Assembly: GCA_900543915.1 (NCBI GenBank)
Contig: UQTB01000027.1
Span: 1-25,124 of the forward strand
DNA from: an uncultured Eubacteriales bacterium
Lineage (GTDB): Bacteria > Bacillota > Clostridia > Christensenellales > Borkfalkiaceae
DNA: 25,124 bases
Direction of reading: 5' to 3'
Both the position numbers and the translations under genes were made by a program. Below are positions 7,033-15,861 of this stretch, piece by piece. Position 1 is the first letter of the stretch; the number at the start of each line of letters is the position of its first letter. The notes under the pieces are model-generated. The model did not search any database. It had not been told where the DNA came from and saw nothing but the letters and a program-made list of their open reading frames with translations.

Positions 7033-9627
7033 ATGGATCAGAACTTTCACATTTACGGGCTGACGACCGAATATGCCGTCAATCCCATCGATCTGTTCAC
7101 TCCAAAACCGCGCTTTTCCTGGAAGTTCGGGGCATACCCCGGTTTCCGGCAGAAAGCCTATCGTATCGCCGTAGCGAGTTCCAGAGAAAAGGCGGAACGC
7201 GGAGCGTACGATCTCTGGGATTCCGGCTTTGTCGCCGGCAGCCGGAACGTTGCGGTCGAATACGGGGGAAGGGAACTCGGTTCCAGACAGGAGGGTTTCT
7301 GGAAATGCTTTGCCGAAGACGAGCGGGGAGAATGCGCGGAAAGCGAAATCGCCTCTTTCGAGATCGCGCTGCTGTCCCCTGAAGACTGGAAGGGATCGTG
7401 GCAGTCGGCTCCCCATCATTTTCCGGGATGCGCGCAGTACTGGCGCTGTCCCTTTGTCTTACCGGAGAAGAAGATCCGCCGTGCACGCGCATACGTTTGC
7501 GGCCTCGGCTATCACGAGCTGTATCTCAACGGCGCAAAGATCGGGCAGTCTGTGCTGAATCCGGGCGTGACAGATTATTCAAAGCGCGTACTGTACTGCA
7601 CCTACGACATTACGGAAAGCCTGCAAGCGGGGGGGAATTGTATCGGCTTCATCCTCGGATACGGTTGGTTTGGTGCGCGCAAACTGATTGCGCAGGTCTA
7701 TATCGACTTTGCGGACGGTACGGAGACAGAACTGCACACCTTTCATCATGCCGGCCTGTGGCGGGTCGGTCGCGGGCCTGTCCTCGAAAACAGCGTTTAC
7801 GGCGGAGAAGTTTACGATGCCCGCCTGGAACGGGAAACCGAGGGATGGTGTACTTATCCGTTTCATGCCGATTACGATAACGGCTGGGTATTTTCCATCT
7901 GTACGGATGCGCCCGCGGGCAAACTGGTTTCGCAGACGTTCGAGCCGATCGAGCCGGTCGCCGATTGCAAAGGCAATCTCGTCCTGCAGGAAGAAGGGCG
8001 GCGTATTTATGATTTTTCCGCCAATATCGCCGGCTGGGTCAAAATTGTCGTCAGGGGCGAACGCGGCGCAAAAGTGACCGTCCGCCACGCCGAAATTCTG
8101 AACCCCGGCGGGACGGAGCTTGAAACCGTCAATCTCCACACGGCCAAAGCCACCGATGTCTATATCCTGAAAGGAGAGGAAACGGAAGAATACGAACCGC
8201 ATTTTACGTATCACGGATTCCGCTACGCAGAGCTGTCCGTAGAGGGAAAGGCGGAAGTCCTTTCCGTTACCGGGAGATTTGTCCGCACGGCGGTGAAGGC
8301 GGTTTCGTCGTTCTCCTGTTCGGACGATGTGATCAATCGGCTCCACCGCAACGCGGTCGCCACGGAGGGCGCGAATATCCACAGCATCCTGACCGACTGT
8401 CCTCAGCGTGACGAGCGGTTCGGATGGCTGAACGACATTACCTCCCGCGTCTTTCAGGAAGTCTATAATTTCGATATGGCGCGGCTCTATCCCAAAATTA
8501 TGCGGGATATCGCGGATACCCAGCGGCCGGACGGCGCGATATCGGATACAGCTCCCATCGGCATCGGACAGACGCCTACGGATCCCATCAGCGCTTCGCT
8601 GTTATTGCTGGGGCTCTTTTCACACGCCTGTTACGGAGATCTGCGCACCCTGAAAGAAAATTACCCTGCAATGAAGGCTTGGGTGGATTTCTTGGGAACC
8701 AAAGCGGAGAATTACCTTCTTTCCTATTCTTATTACGGCGATTGGGTATGCCCCTATCCGCCGGAAGATCGGAACACGCCGGAAAACGCCAAGACGCCCG
8801 GACACTTTATGTCCGCCGCATACTATTACTGGCAGGCCCGACTGCTCTCGCGTGCAGCGGAGAGTCTCGGATACGCCGCAGATCGCGCGCAATACGCAGA
8901 ACTCGCCCGAAAGATCAGAGACGCGTTCAACGCCCGTTATTTCGACGCGAAAACGCATAATTACGGAACGGGCAGCCAGACCTGCAATTCCGTCGCGCTC
9001 TCGGTGGGGCTGTGCGAGGAGAAATACCGGAAAGCTGTCGCGGAAAACACAGTGAAAAATATCGAAGAAATGGGGTATCACAATACGACAGGAAATCAGG
9101 GATACCGGCATATGTTCTACGCGCTGGACGATATGGGATACGGCGAAACGCTTTACCGCATGTTGATAAATCCGGAGTATCCCGGCTGGGGATATATGAT
9201 CGCCTGCGGCGCTGCTTCCGTTTGGGAGCGCTGGGAAAGCGAGGCGAAGATCGAGATGAATTCTTTCAATCATCCCATGTTCGCCAGTTACGACGGCTGG
9301 TTTTTCCGCGGTCTCGCCGGGATCCGCCTTGCGGAAGGCGCGGTGGCAACCGACCGCATTCTGCTTTCACCCCGTATCCTCGGTGAACTGACTTCGGTAA
9401 GCGCTTGGGTGGAAACCGTCAACGGCAGAGTTTCCTCCGCGTGGCGGAAGGAGGGAAATCAGATCATCTATGAATTTTCCGTTCCCTATAACGTGCTTGC
9501 GGAAATCCGCATAGAAGGAAAGATTTTAAATATCCGCGGACTGTGCGAGACGGACGGGAGCACGGAAAAACCTTCTGTTTTTGTCCGCGGCGGAAAGATA
9601 GAGATAACGGCGGAGGGGGCAGGATGA
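7033..9627 (+). CDS. Alpha-L-rhamnosidase, glycoside hydrolase family 78
   Basis: 864 residues without a signal peptide, so probably cytoplasmic, releasing L-rhamnose from imported oligosaccharides. The N-terminus shows the family signature NPIDLFTPKPRFSWKF (about 17-32), then the alpha-L-rhamnosidase N-domain (about 140-300), a beta-sandwich (about 310-410) and the six-hairpin catalytic barrel. The catalytic-site motif DCPQRDERFGW is complete at 455-465. The second acidic site lies in VWERWES with Glu732, matching the conserved family position. A C-terminal beta-sandwich (about 765-864) ends the protein. Length and domain order are normal for GH78. It follows the permeases by 16 bases and overlaps the next gene by 4 (ATGA). 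It is the only clear glycosidase in the operon and gives the best clue that the substrate contains rhamnose; it could be a plant or a bacterial polymer. Confidence 0.95.
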   Translation: MDQNFHIYGLTTEYAVNPIDLFTPKPRFSWKFGAYPGFRQKAYRIAVASSREKAERGAYDLWDSGFVAGSRNVAVEYGGRELGSRQEGFWKCFAEDERGECAESEIASFEIALLSPEDWKGSWQSAPHHFPGCAQYWRCPFVLPEKKIRRARAYVCGLGYHELYLNGAKIGQSVLNPGVTDYSKRVLYCTYDITESLQAGGNCIGFILGYGWFGARKLIAQVYIDFADGTETELHTFHHAGLWRVGRGPVLENSVYGGEVYDARLERETEGWCTYPFHADYDNGWVFSICTDAPAGKLVSQTFEPIEPVADCKGNLVLQEEGRRIYDFSANIAGWVKIVVRGERGAKVTVRHAEILNPGGTELETVNLHTAKATDVYILKGEETEEYEPHFTYHGFRYAELSVEGKAEVLSVTGRFVRTAVKAVSSFSCSDDVINRLHRNAVATEGANIHSILTDCPQRDERFGWLNDITSRVFQEVYNFDMARLYPKIMRDIADTQRPDGAISDTAPIGIGQTPTDPISASLLLLGLFSHACYGDLRTLKENYPAMKAWVDFLGTKAENYLLSYSYYGDWVCPYPPEDRNTPENAKTPGHFMSAAYYYWQARLLSRAAESLGYAADRAQYAELARKIRDAFNARYFDAKTHNYGTGSQTCNSVALSVGLCEEKYRKAVAENTVKNIEEMGYHNTTGNQGYRHMFYALDDMGYGETLYRMLINPEYPGWGYMIACGAASVWERWESEAKIEMNSFNHPMFASYDGWFFRGLAGIRLAEGAVATDRILLSPRILGELTSVSAWVETVNGRVSSAWRKEGNQIIYEFSVPYNVLAEIRIEGKILNIRGLCETDGSTEKPSVFVRGGKIEITAEGAG

Positions 9628-10652
9628 TCGAGGTCGAATTATTGCCAGACAAAGTGCGGCGTTATCTGAACGATGATTTTGAAACCCTGGATTTAAACCG
9701 CTATTATCGGCTGGACGATCCGCAGGACCGCCCGAACGGCGTCCGCCTGCGTATTCCGGAGGAAATGGAAAAACACGGCAGGGTCTCTGTCACTGTGAAA
9801 GAAGAGGGCGGAAAAATCCCTTTTTGCGAACGCGTTTTTCCTGAAGGAAAAGTAGATATGCTGCTCTATAACCTCTGTCCCGGTCGCGTCTACCGCGCGG
9901 ACTATTCCGCCGAAGACGGGAGCGCTTCGCATGAAAGGTTTGCGACTTCGCCCACCCTTCCGCGCATGCTTTACGTGGACGGAATCCGCAATGTACGCGA
10001 CTGCGGCGGCTGGCGGGCAGAGGGCGGGGGGCTGCGGGAAGGTATTCTGTTCCGGGGAAGCGAGATGAATCTCATCGGCAACCACGGAATTGAGCTCACG
10101 GAACAGGGGCGCAAAACAATGTGCCGGGAACTTCGCATACGCACGGATATCGACCTCAGAAACGAGGAAGAAGCCGGGCACATTGCGGAGAGCCCGTTGG
10201 GAGCTTCCGTCCGTTATGAGCGGAAGCCTGTTCTCGGATATATGGATCTGTTCAAAGAGGAATTCAACGATACGCTGCGGGAGATCTTTCTGCTCCTTGC
10301 GGAACGGAAAAATTATCCCGTCTATCTGCACTGCTGGGCCGGGGCAGACCGCACGGGGACGCTCGTAGCAATCCTGAAGGCGGCTTTGGGTGTCTCGTTT
10401 GAAGATATCACGCGCGACTTTGAGATCTCCACGTTTTCGGTATTCGGTCTGCGCGGGCGTTGCAACCGGGATTTTACGTATCCGGAAGTTTTCGAATATC
10501 TGAAAACGGCGTATCCGGCTCCGTCTCTGAAAGCGCGCGCCAGGCGTTATCTGGCGGAAAAAGTCGGGATCGGAGACCGCGTATTTGATCAGATCGCTTC
10601 TATTTTGATACGGAAAGAAAAAGGAGGGGCTCATGAGAAAAATCATTCTTAG
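9624..10652 (+). CDS. Tyrosine-phosphatase-fold phosphatase with N-terminal beta-sandwich
   Basis: 342 residues, cytoplasmic. The ATG at 9624 overlaps the rhamnosidase stop as ATGA, with GGAGG at 9612-9616; this start is preferred over a longer in-frame upstream ATG lying inside the rhamnosidase gene. Residues about 1-110 look like a small Fn3-like beta-sandwich. The catalytic domain begins at DGIRNVRDCGGW, a signature of the Y_phosphatase3 (bacterial PTP) family, followed by LFRGSEMN. The signature loop HCWAGADRT gives nucleophile Cys237 and Arg243 of the CX5R motif. Family members act on phosphotyrosine, phosphoinositides or other small organic phosphates. Its place between a glycosidase and two phosphodiester/monoester enzymes suggests a sugar, polyol or glycerol phosphate substrate rather than protein (inference). 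Confidence 0.88.
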   Translation: MIEVELLPDKVRRYLNDDFETLDLNRYYRLDDPQDRPNGVRLRIPEEMEKHGRVSVTVKEEGGKIPFCERVFPEGKVDMLLYNLCPGRVYRADYSAEDGSASHERFATSPTLPRMLYVDGIRNVRDCGGWRAEGGGLREGILFRGSEMNLIGNHGIELTEQGRKTMCRELRIRTDIDLRNEEEAGHIAESPLGASVRYERKPVLGYMDLFKEEFNDTLREIFLLLAERKNYPVYLHCWAGADRTGTLVAILKAALGVSFEDITRDFEISTFSVFGLRGRCNRDFTYPEVFEYLKTAYPAPSLKARARRYLAEKVGIGDRVFDQIASILIRKEKGGAHEKNHS

Positions 10653-12057
10653 TTTACTGCTGTTCGGAGGGATCATTATGTTGTTGTGCGGGGCCTGCGG
10701 AAACGGAGGCGCAAAGCAGGGAGAATTTGACTTTGGGGAAGTTCCGGCCGGAAAGATTGAGGAGGCGTATGAAAAATGCGCTGTCGTTTATGATTCCTAC
10801 GGCAGGCAGTACGAGGTGCGCGCCGCACAGCAATTTGCCGATTTTTTCAACAGAGGGAAAGAAGATTCCCCGTTTGCGCAGGCGATTGACCAGGACGACT
10901 TTGAAGGGGAAGCGTCTGGCGTGCTTACCGTCTACGTAGGCGCAGTCGAATGCGAAAGCGCTGCCGTCGTCTGGGAAGCCTTCGGAAAAGAGGGCTATGC
11001 GATCTACTGCGATCGGGATAAAATCGTCGTACGCGGAAGCAACGCGGAAAATACGTATTATGCCGCGAGCCGCATGATGCAGAAATTTTTATACGGTAAT
11101 CCCGACGTCCTGACGAATGCGGAAACGGGAAAAGCCTATGCCGAATACCGCGAGATCACGCGGGAGGATTACATAGAGGATATATCCGCCTTTCCCGCAG
11201 TGTGGGAGTACGAGTGGACGCCGCCTTCCTGGCTTTTCGGCTTTGAACAGAAATTGGAAGACCTCGTCGCAAAGGACGGGCGCCCCATGGCATTTGCCCA
11301 CAGGGGAGATCTCGAGGCCTATCCGGAAAACTCCATCGAAGCGATTATCAGCGCGGTCCGAAAGGGTGCGGACGCCATCGAGATCGACTGCGCGATGACG
11401 GCGGACGGAATTTTGGTGCTGAACCACGGGGAAGAACTGAATCCGACGACGGACTGGATGTCCAAGCGCGGCAAAACGGTCAACGGAATCCGGCTGCCGG
11501 AATCCAACCGCGTGATCGACTGGACATACGAGCAGCTTTGCCAGCTGAATCTCCGCGCGGGCAACGGCAATTACAGCGACTCCGGAAGCGAGATAAGCGG
11601 ATACCGGATCGCCACGCTGAAAGAGGCGTTCCGAGTTGCAAACGAAAGGTGTTTTCTGAGCGTCGACCGGCTGCACTGCGACCTCTCCACGGGGGATCCC
11701 TGGCCGGAAGAAAAAATGGGCGTCAACAATCCCTATTGGCCGAACGTACACGCTATCATTGAAGAACTCGGCGCGCCGCGCTGTATGCTCTATGCGAATC
11801 TCGGGATGAACGCAGAGGACACGGATGCGCTGCGGAAAATCATCGAAGCGGAATTCGGCGTGAAAAGTCCTACGCTTTTCGACCGTGCGGGCTGGCATAA
11901 TACGGTTATCGACTGGTACGCGGAGTTCGATCTCGTCACGGATGCGGAGTTCGACGCGTATTACGACGAAAGCTATCAGATCGGGAGCTATATTATGGGG
12001 AACCGTCTGAGTAAAATCATCGAATGGCTGGATAAATATCATGCGCCTGCAAACTAG
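10633..12057 (+). CDS. Glycerophosphodiester phosphodiesterase, exported lipoprotein
   Basis: 474 residues; starts 20 bases inside the phosphatase gene with GGAGG at 10622-10626. The N-terminal signal ends in LCGAC, with Cys22 the likely lipid attachment site (the -3 position is Cys rather than Leu, so lipidation is probable, not certain). Residues about 35-155 resemble the accessory domains that precede catalytic domains in several glycosidases (pattern IVVRGSNAENTYYAASRMMQKFLYG). The GDPD barrel starts at about 215 with HRGD (223-226), PENS, EID (250-252) and His265 in LNHGEEL, the full metal-binding and catalytic set. It would hydrolyse glycerophosphodiesters to glycerol phosphate plus an alcohol outside the membrane. 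In this operon the alcohol could be a sugar of the imported glycan; alternatively it is a lipid-derived diester. Confidence 0.9.
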   Translation: MRKIILSLLLFGGIIMLLCGACGNGGAKQGEFDFGEVPAGKIEEAYEKCAVVYDSYGRQYEVRAAQQFADFFNRGKEDSPFAQAIDQDDFEGEASGVLTVYVGAVECESAAVVWEAFGKEGYAIYCDRDKIVVRGSNAENTYYAASRMMQKFLYGNPDVLTNAETGKAYAEYREITREDYIEDISAFPAVWEYEWTPPSWLFGFEQKLEDLVAKDGRPMAFAHRGDLEAYPENSIEAIISAVRKGADAIEIDCAMTADGILVLNHGEELNPTTDWMSKRGKTVNGIRLPESNRVIDWTYEQLCQLNLRAGNGNYSDSGSEISGYRIATLKEAFRVANERCFLSVDRLHCDLSTGDPWPEEKMGVNNPYWPNVHAIIEELGAPRCMLYANLGMNAEDTDALRKIIEAEFGVKSPTLFDRAGWHNTVIDWYAEFDLVTDAEFDAYYDESYQIGSYIMGNRLSKIIEWLDKYHAPAN

Positions 12058-13180
12058 CGTTTTTATCTCTGCCCCCGCTGTTTTCTCGGTAGGGAAAACC
12101 TACCAGATCATGGCGGTGTCAGATACCGAACTTTTATTTTGGGTGGAAGCAGGCGGAAAACGCTTTTACGATCATGCAAACGGCGTGATCCGAAGCAGAA
12201 CGAGAGTTCACCGCGCAGTGATTCCGGCAGAAATTCTGGATTCTGCCGGAGAATACGCCGTATGTTACCGCCGTATGATCGAGCGGAAGGGGTATTATTC
12301 GGTGACAGGTCCCGAAGAGCGGGAGCGTTACTGTTTCCGTCCGATCCCTTCAGAAGGTCCCGTCCATATTTACCAGGTGGCGGACGCTCATCAGAAGCCT
12401 GATTTTCCGCAGCGGTCGGCCGGTTTTTTCGATCGGTTGGATCTCCTCATAGTCAACGGCGATACCTTTGATTATCTCGACAGAGAAACGGATTTCGATT
12501 ATCTCTATCGGCTGCTTTCCGATATTACTGCGGGAGAGATTCCCGTCGTATTCGCGAAGGGAAACCATGACAACAAGGGAGTCGTCGCGGAAAAATTGGT
12601 CGAATATGCGCCGACCGACTGCGGAAAGTCCTATTACACGTTCCGGCTCGGGCGGCTCTGGGGAATCGTGCTGGACTGCGGAGAAAACTGTGCAGACGAA
12701 TCGCCTGTATACGGCAATACCGTCTGTCATCATATCTTCCGGGAGGAAGAGACGGAGTGGCTCCGCAGCGTCATAAAAAACGCCGAAAAAGAATACCTGG
12801 CCGACGGGGTGGAATACCGCATCGTCATCTCTCACGCCGTAATTACGAACGTGCGGCAGAAACCCTTCGACATCGAAGTGGAGCTATACCGTGAATGGGT
12901 GGCGCTCGTCAACCAAATGATCAAACCCGATCTCATGCTGAGCGGGCATCTTCACATCACCGCGCTGAGCATGCCGGGGAGCGAACTGGATACGCTCGGG
13001 CAGAGCTGTCCAGTCATAATCGGGGCAAATCCGGTGGGATGGCAGACGGGGGTACTCACCGATTACATCGGATGCGCCCTGACGCTGTCTGAAAAATCCG
13101 CGGAAATTTGTTTTACGAATGCGGAGCGAAAAACTGTCGAACGACACTGCATTGACTTGAAACATGAAGAAACTGATTGA
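12041..13180 (+). CDS. Calcineurin-like metallophosphoesterase
   Basis: 379 residues, no signal peptide; start overlaps the GDPD gene by 17 bases. It has no clear ribosome site and is probably translated by coupling. An N-terminal beta-sandwich (about 1-105) precedes the catalytic domain. All five metallophosphoesterase motifs are visible: Asp115 and His117 (VADAH), Asp141 (NGDTFD), Asn175-His176-Asp177 (GNHDN), His265 (VISHAV) and His303/His305 (SGHLH). These bind a dinuclear metal centre. The N-terminal sandwich plus catalytic layout resembles purple-acid-phosphatase-like and bacterial phosphoesterases of undefined substrate. Position directly after the GDPD suggests hydrolysis of phosphomono- or diester intermediates of the same pathway (inference). 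Confidence 0.9.
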   Translation: MRLQTSVFISAPAVFSVGKTYQIMAVSDTELLFWVEAGGKRFYDHANGVIRSRTRVHRAVIPAEILDSAGEYAVCYRRMIERKGYYSVTGPEERERYCFRPIPSEGPVHIYQVADAHQKPDFPQRSAGFFDRLDLLIVNGDTFDYLDRETDFDYLYRLLSDITAGEIPVVFAKGNHDNKGVVAEKLVEYAPTDCGKSYYTFRLGRLWGIVLDCGENCADESPVYGNTVCHHIFREEETEWLRSVIKNAEKEYLADGVEYRIVISHAVITNVRQKPFDIEVELYREWVALVNQMIKPDLMLSGHLHITALSMPGSELDTLGQSCPVIIGANPVGWQTGVLTDYIGCALTLSEKSAEICFTNAERKTVERHCIDLKHEETD

Positions 13181-14303
13181 TTTTATCAAAGAAGCCCGCA
13201 GCAACGGCTTCACAACTGTGCGGGAAATTCCGTATCACTTTCCGGAAGGATATCAAGATATGAAAGCGATCTTTTACTCTGCAGGCGCACGAAACGAAGT
13301 ATTCGCTTTTATCGGCGTTCCGCAAACTGCCGCGCCTGCGGGCGGTTTCCCCTCTGTGGTGCTGATTCACGGCGGAGACGGGTGCGCATATTACGAATGG
13401 GTGCGGGAATGGACGAACCGCGGCTATCTCGCGATTGCCCCTGATTTTTCGGCGCAGTACGCAGACGGTGCCGACCGGCATGCGTTCAATCCAAACGGCG
13501 GACCGCGCGGCTACGGCTCGATTGACGATTTTGACAGCGCGTGCCCCTGGCTTTACTTCAGCGTCCTGAGCGCGATGTGCGCGGCGGACGTCCTGTATGC
13601 TCATCCGCAGGCGGACCGCAGCGCAATTTTCGCACAGGGTATCTCCTGGGGCGGCTTTATTTCTCTCGCGTTCGCGGCCTTTGAAAAGCGGATAAAGGCG
13701 CTGTCGGTGATTTATTCGAGCGCGTTTATTTCGGACAGCCTCTGGGGAAGAAAACGGGGCCTAGGTACTTTGTCTGCCGGAGCATTGGCTGCGTATAATC
13801 GAACGATAGATCCGCAGACTTATTTAAAAGACATTGCCGTTCCGGTGCTTTTTTCGGCTGGAACGGACGACGGTGCGTTTACCGTGAACAATCGCAGGAG
13901 AACCGCCGCGAAGATTCCCGGGCGCAAGGCGTTTTCCTATCGGCTTAATTTTCAGCACGGTCATGCGGTGGGCTGGTCGCAGCCGGAAAGCGCGGCTTTT
14001 TTCCGTTCGGTGCAGACGGGGCAGAAGATGCCTTCGATTGCGGCAGTGCAAAGGGGCGCTTATGCTTTTGCGGAGGCGGATCCCGCCTTTGCTTCGCTGT
14101 CCTTCGTATTTACGCGGGAAGACATCCGGAAAAAAGATATCTGTATGTGGGAAGAGCATTCGGCAGCTGCGGGGAAAAGCGTTTCGCTTGCGGGGATCAG
14201 CGCGTATTTTTTTACGGGAAAAACGAGCGAAGGGCTGGTTTTCAGTACAGACGTATTCTGCACGGAGACGGCCTCTGACGGGGAGAACGGAAACGGCGGA
14301 TGA
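13164..14303 (+). CDS. Alpha/beta hydrolase, acetyl-esterase/dienelactone-hydrolase-like
   Basis: 379 residues, cytoplasmic, overlapping the preceding gene by 17 bases. The oxyanion-hole region VVLIHGGDG lies at about 68-76. The nucleophile elbow is GISWGG with Ser161. The acid is Asp235 or Asp236 (GTDDGAF) and the base is His265 or His267 (QHGHAVGW). A C-terminal extension of about 100 residues follows (about 280-379). The fold is typical of acetyl-xylan esterases and prolyl-oligopeptidase-like esterases that trim ester groups from carbohydrates. In this operon, de-esterification of the imported glycan is the natural reading, but the substrate is not shown by the sequence. Confidence 0.85.
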   Translation: MKKLIDFIKEARSNGFTTVREIPYHFPEGYQDMKAIFYSAGARNEVFAFIGVPQTAAPAGGFPSVVLIHGGDGCAYYEWVREWTNRGYLAIAPDFSAQYADGADRHAFNPNGGPRGYGSIDDFDSACPWLYFSVLSAMCAADVLYAHPQADRSAIFAQGISWGGFISLAFAAFEKRIKALSVIYSSAFISDSLWGRKRGLGTLSAGALAAYNRTIDPQTYLKDIAVPVLFSAGTDDGAFTVNNRRRTAAKIPGRKAFSYRLNFQHGHAVGWSQPESAAFFRSVQTGQKMPSIAAVQRGAYAFAEADPAFASLSFVFTREDIRKKDICMWEEHSAAAGKSVSLAGISAYFFTGKTSEGLVFSTDVFCTETASDGENGNGG

Positions 14304-15097
14304 AAGACAGACTGATGAATAAAATTGCAGACGAATCCTTTGATCTGGGCGAATTTTGCATTTATCTTGCAAAGTATCGGGAGATCGGCGCGGATTGGTC
14401 GAGAATCGAATATTTTCCCTATTATCGTTTGTATTACATTTACGACAGCGTAGACGCGCATATCACACTGAAATCGGAAACGGTTGCGCTTCTTCCCGGT
14501 CACATGTATTATATTCCTGCATTTCAGATCGTTTCGGGAAGCGCTACGAATTTAAAACACAGTTTTATACATTTTGCGCCGAATCTCGCGAATATCAATA
14601 TATTGGAACCGTATGACAAGGTAATCGACATCGCCGCCGACGCGGATGTCGTCCGGTTATTCAACGTCGTGATCGAGCGCTATTCGGGCGGGGAAGTGAG
14701 CGATCGGTTTGCCGCCAGCGGATCTGTGCAGCTGCTCTTATCCAAATGCCTGAAGGGAAAATCGCAGAGCAATAAGGAGCGGGACAAATTTCGCCCTGTG
14801 ATCGACTTTATCAACAAAAACATCGATAAAAGCCTTACCTTGCAGGAACTGGCAGACGTATTGTCTTACAATAAAACATATTTCGGCAACTGCTTCAAAC
14901 GGGTGTTCGGGATTTCGCCCATGCAATATGTCATCAATAAAAAAGTCGCGCTCGCCTGTCAGCTGCTGACGGAAACGGACATCGCCGTGCGCGAGATCGC
15001 TTACAGCCTGGGATTTGAAAATGAATTTTATTTTTCCCGGATATTTAAAATAAAGACGAAGAAGAGCCCCGTCGCATACCGAAATTGGTCGCGCTGA
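14300..15097 (+). CDS. AraC-family transcriptional regulator
   Basis: 265 residues; ATG overlaps the esterase stop (ATGA). The N-terminal part (about 1-150) is a cupin-like sensing domain (SETVALLPGHMYYIPAFQ, then HSFIHFAP). The C-terminal part (about 164-262) contains the two helix-turn-helix units of AraC/XylS proteins, LTLQELADVLSYNKTYFGNCFK and AVREIAYSLGFENEFYFSRIFK, ending with SPVAYRNW. As last gene of the operon it probably activates its own promoter in response to a sugar released from the substrate. Candidate binding sites are the ATGCAGAAAA inverted repeats at 176-233. The link is inferred from position only. Confidence 0.93.
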   Translation: MKDRLMNKIADESFDLGEFCIYLAKYREIGADWSRIEYFPYYRLYYIYDSVDAHITLKSETVALLPGHMYYIPAFQIVSGSATNLKHSFIHFAPNLANINILEPYDKVIDIAADADVVRLFNVVIERYSGGEVSDRFAASGSVQLLLSKCLKGKSQSNKERDKFRPVIDFINKNIDKSLTLQELADVLSYNKTYFGNCFKRVFGISPMQYVINKKVALACQLLTETDIAVREIAYSLGFENEFYFSRIFKIKTKKSPVAYRNWSR

Positions 15098-15115
15098 AAA
15101 ACAGATCGACCGAAA

Positions 15116-15144
15116 TTGACAAGATTGACTTTTTGTAGTATACT
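15116..15144 (+). promoter_or_regulatory. Consensus sigma-A promoter of the mgtC-like gene
   Basis: TTGACA (15116-15121) and TATACT (15139-15144) are separated by exactly 17 bases. Start of transcription is expected near 15151, giving a leader of about 50 bases. No strong terminator separates this promoter from the AraC-family gene, only a GGTCG/CGACC stem at about 15086-15111 without a T run. Confidence 0.85.
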
Positions 15145-15199
15145 ATAACATCAAAAGGGATTTAACACTCGTTCGCGGCGTTAGGAAACGGGAGAATCA

Positions 15200-15856
15200 A
15201 TGGATAACTGGATTTATGTACTGAGAATTTTAATTGCGCTTTTGCTGGGGTTTGCGATCGGATTCGAGCGGAAGCTGCGCCTCAAAGAGGCCGGCATCCG
15301 CACGCATTCCATCGTCGCTGCGGGGGCGTGCCTCTTTATGATCGTGTCAAAGTACGGCTTTCAGGATATGGAAGACCGGTATGACGCTTCGCGGATCGCC
15401 GCGCAGATCGTGTCGGGCATCGGCTTTATCGGCGCCGGCATGATCCTGTATCGGAAACAGGCGATACAGGGGCTGACGACGGCCGCCGGCGTATGGACGA
15501 CTGCCGGCGTCGGAATGGCGGTCGGCGCAGGGCTTTATATCGTCTCCGTGGGCGCGACCGTGCTCATTATTCTGATCCAGTGTATCATGCACATCAACTG
15601 CAAGCTGTTCCGCTCGCGTACGCAGACCGTTCTCACCATAGTTTTTGCCTGCGGCGACGCGGATAACTGTCAGAAAGTCAAGGATCTCTTCGGAGTAAAA
15701 AAATTTCACCGCGCAGAGGCGAAGCGCGTGGAGGGAGAGATCGTTTATACGGTCACGGCCAGTACGGAGAGCGCGCCGGACGACAGCCGCATCCGCCTTC
15801 TGCTGGAAGAAAATCCCTTTCTCAAATCCGTAGAAACTTTGGATAGCGATCTTTGA
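15200..15856 (+). CDS. MgtC/SapB-family membrane protein
   Basis: 218 residues. GGGAG (15190-15194) sits before the ATG. Four hydrophobic helices occupy about the first 135 residues. The family core is clear: GFAIGFERKLRLKEAGIRTHSIVAAGA near the N-terminus, then GIGFIGAGMI and GLTTAAGVWTTAGVGMAVGAG. A soluble C-terminal domain (about 145-218) is ACT-like in MgtC proteins. Members are linked to magnesium limitation, membrane potential or ATP-synthase control in pathogens, while many homologues in commensals have unknown roles. It is expressed from its own promoter and is followed directly by an alpha/beta hydrolase gene. Confidence 0.92.
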   Translation: MDNWIYVLRILIALLLGFAIGFERKLRLKEAGIRTHSIVAAGACLFMIVSKYGFQDMEDRYDASRIAAQIVSGIGFIGAGMILYRKQAIQGLTTAAGVWTTAGVGMAVGAGLYIVSVGATVLIILIQCIMHINCKLFRSRTQTVLTIVFACGDADNCQKVKDLFGVKKFHRAEAKRVEGEIVYTVTASTESAPDDSRIRLLLEENPFLKSVETLDSDL

Positions 15857-15861
15857 GCGGT

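Noticed and set aside
7579..8382. Minus-strand frame of 267 codons within the rhamnosidase gene
   Set aside because: No ribosome site, promoter or recognisable domain; it is the complement of a confirmed GH78 gene.
9543..9623. Longer N-terminus for the PTP-type phosphatase from ATG 9543
   Set aside because: It overlaps the rhamnosidase by 85 bases with low-complexity Arg/Gly sequence, while ATG 9624 has a good ribosome site and the ATGA overlap.
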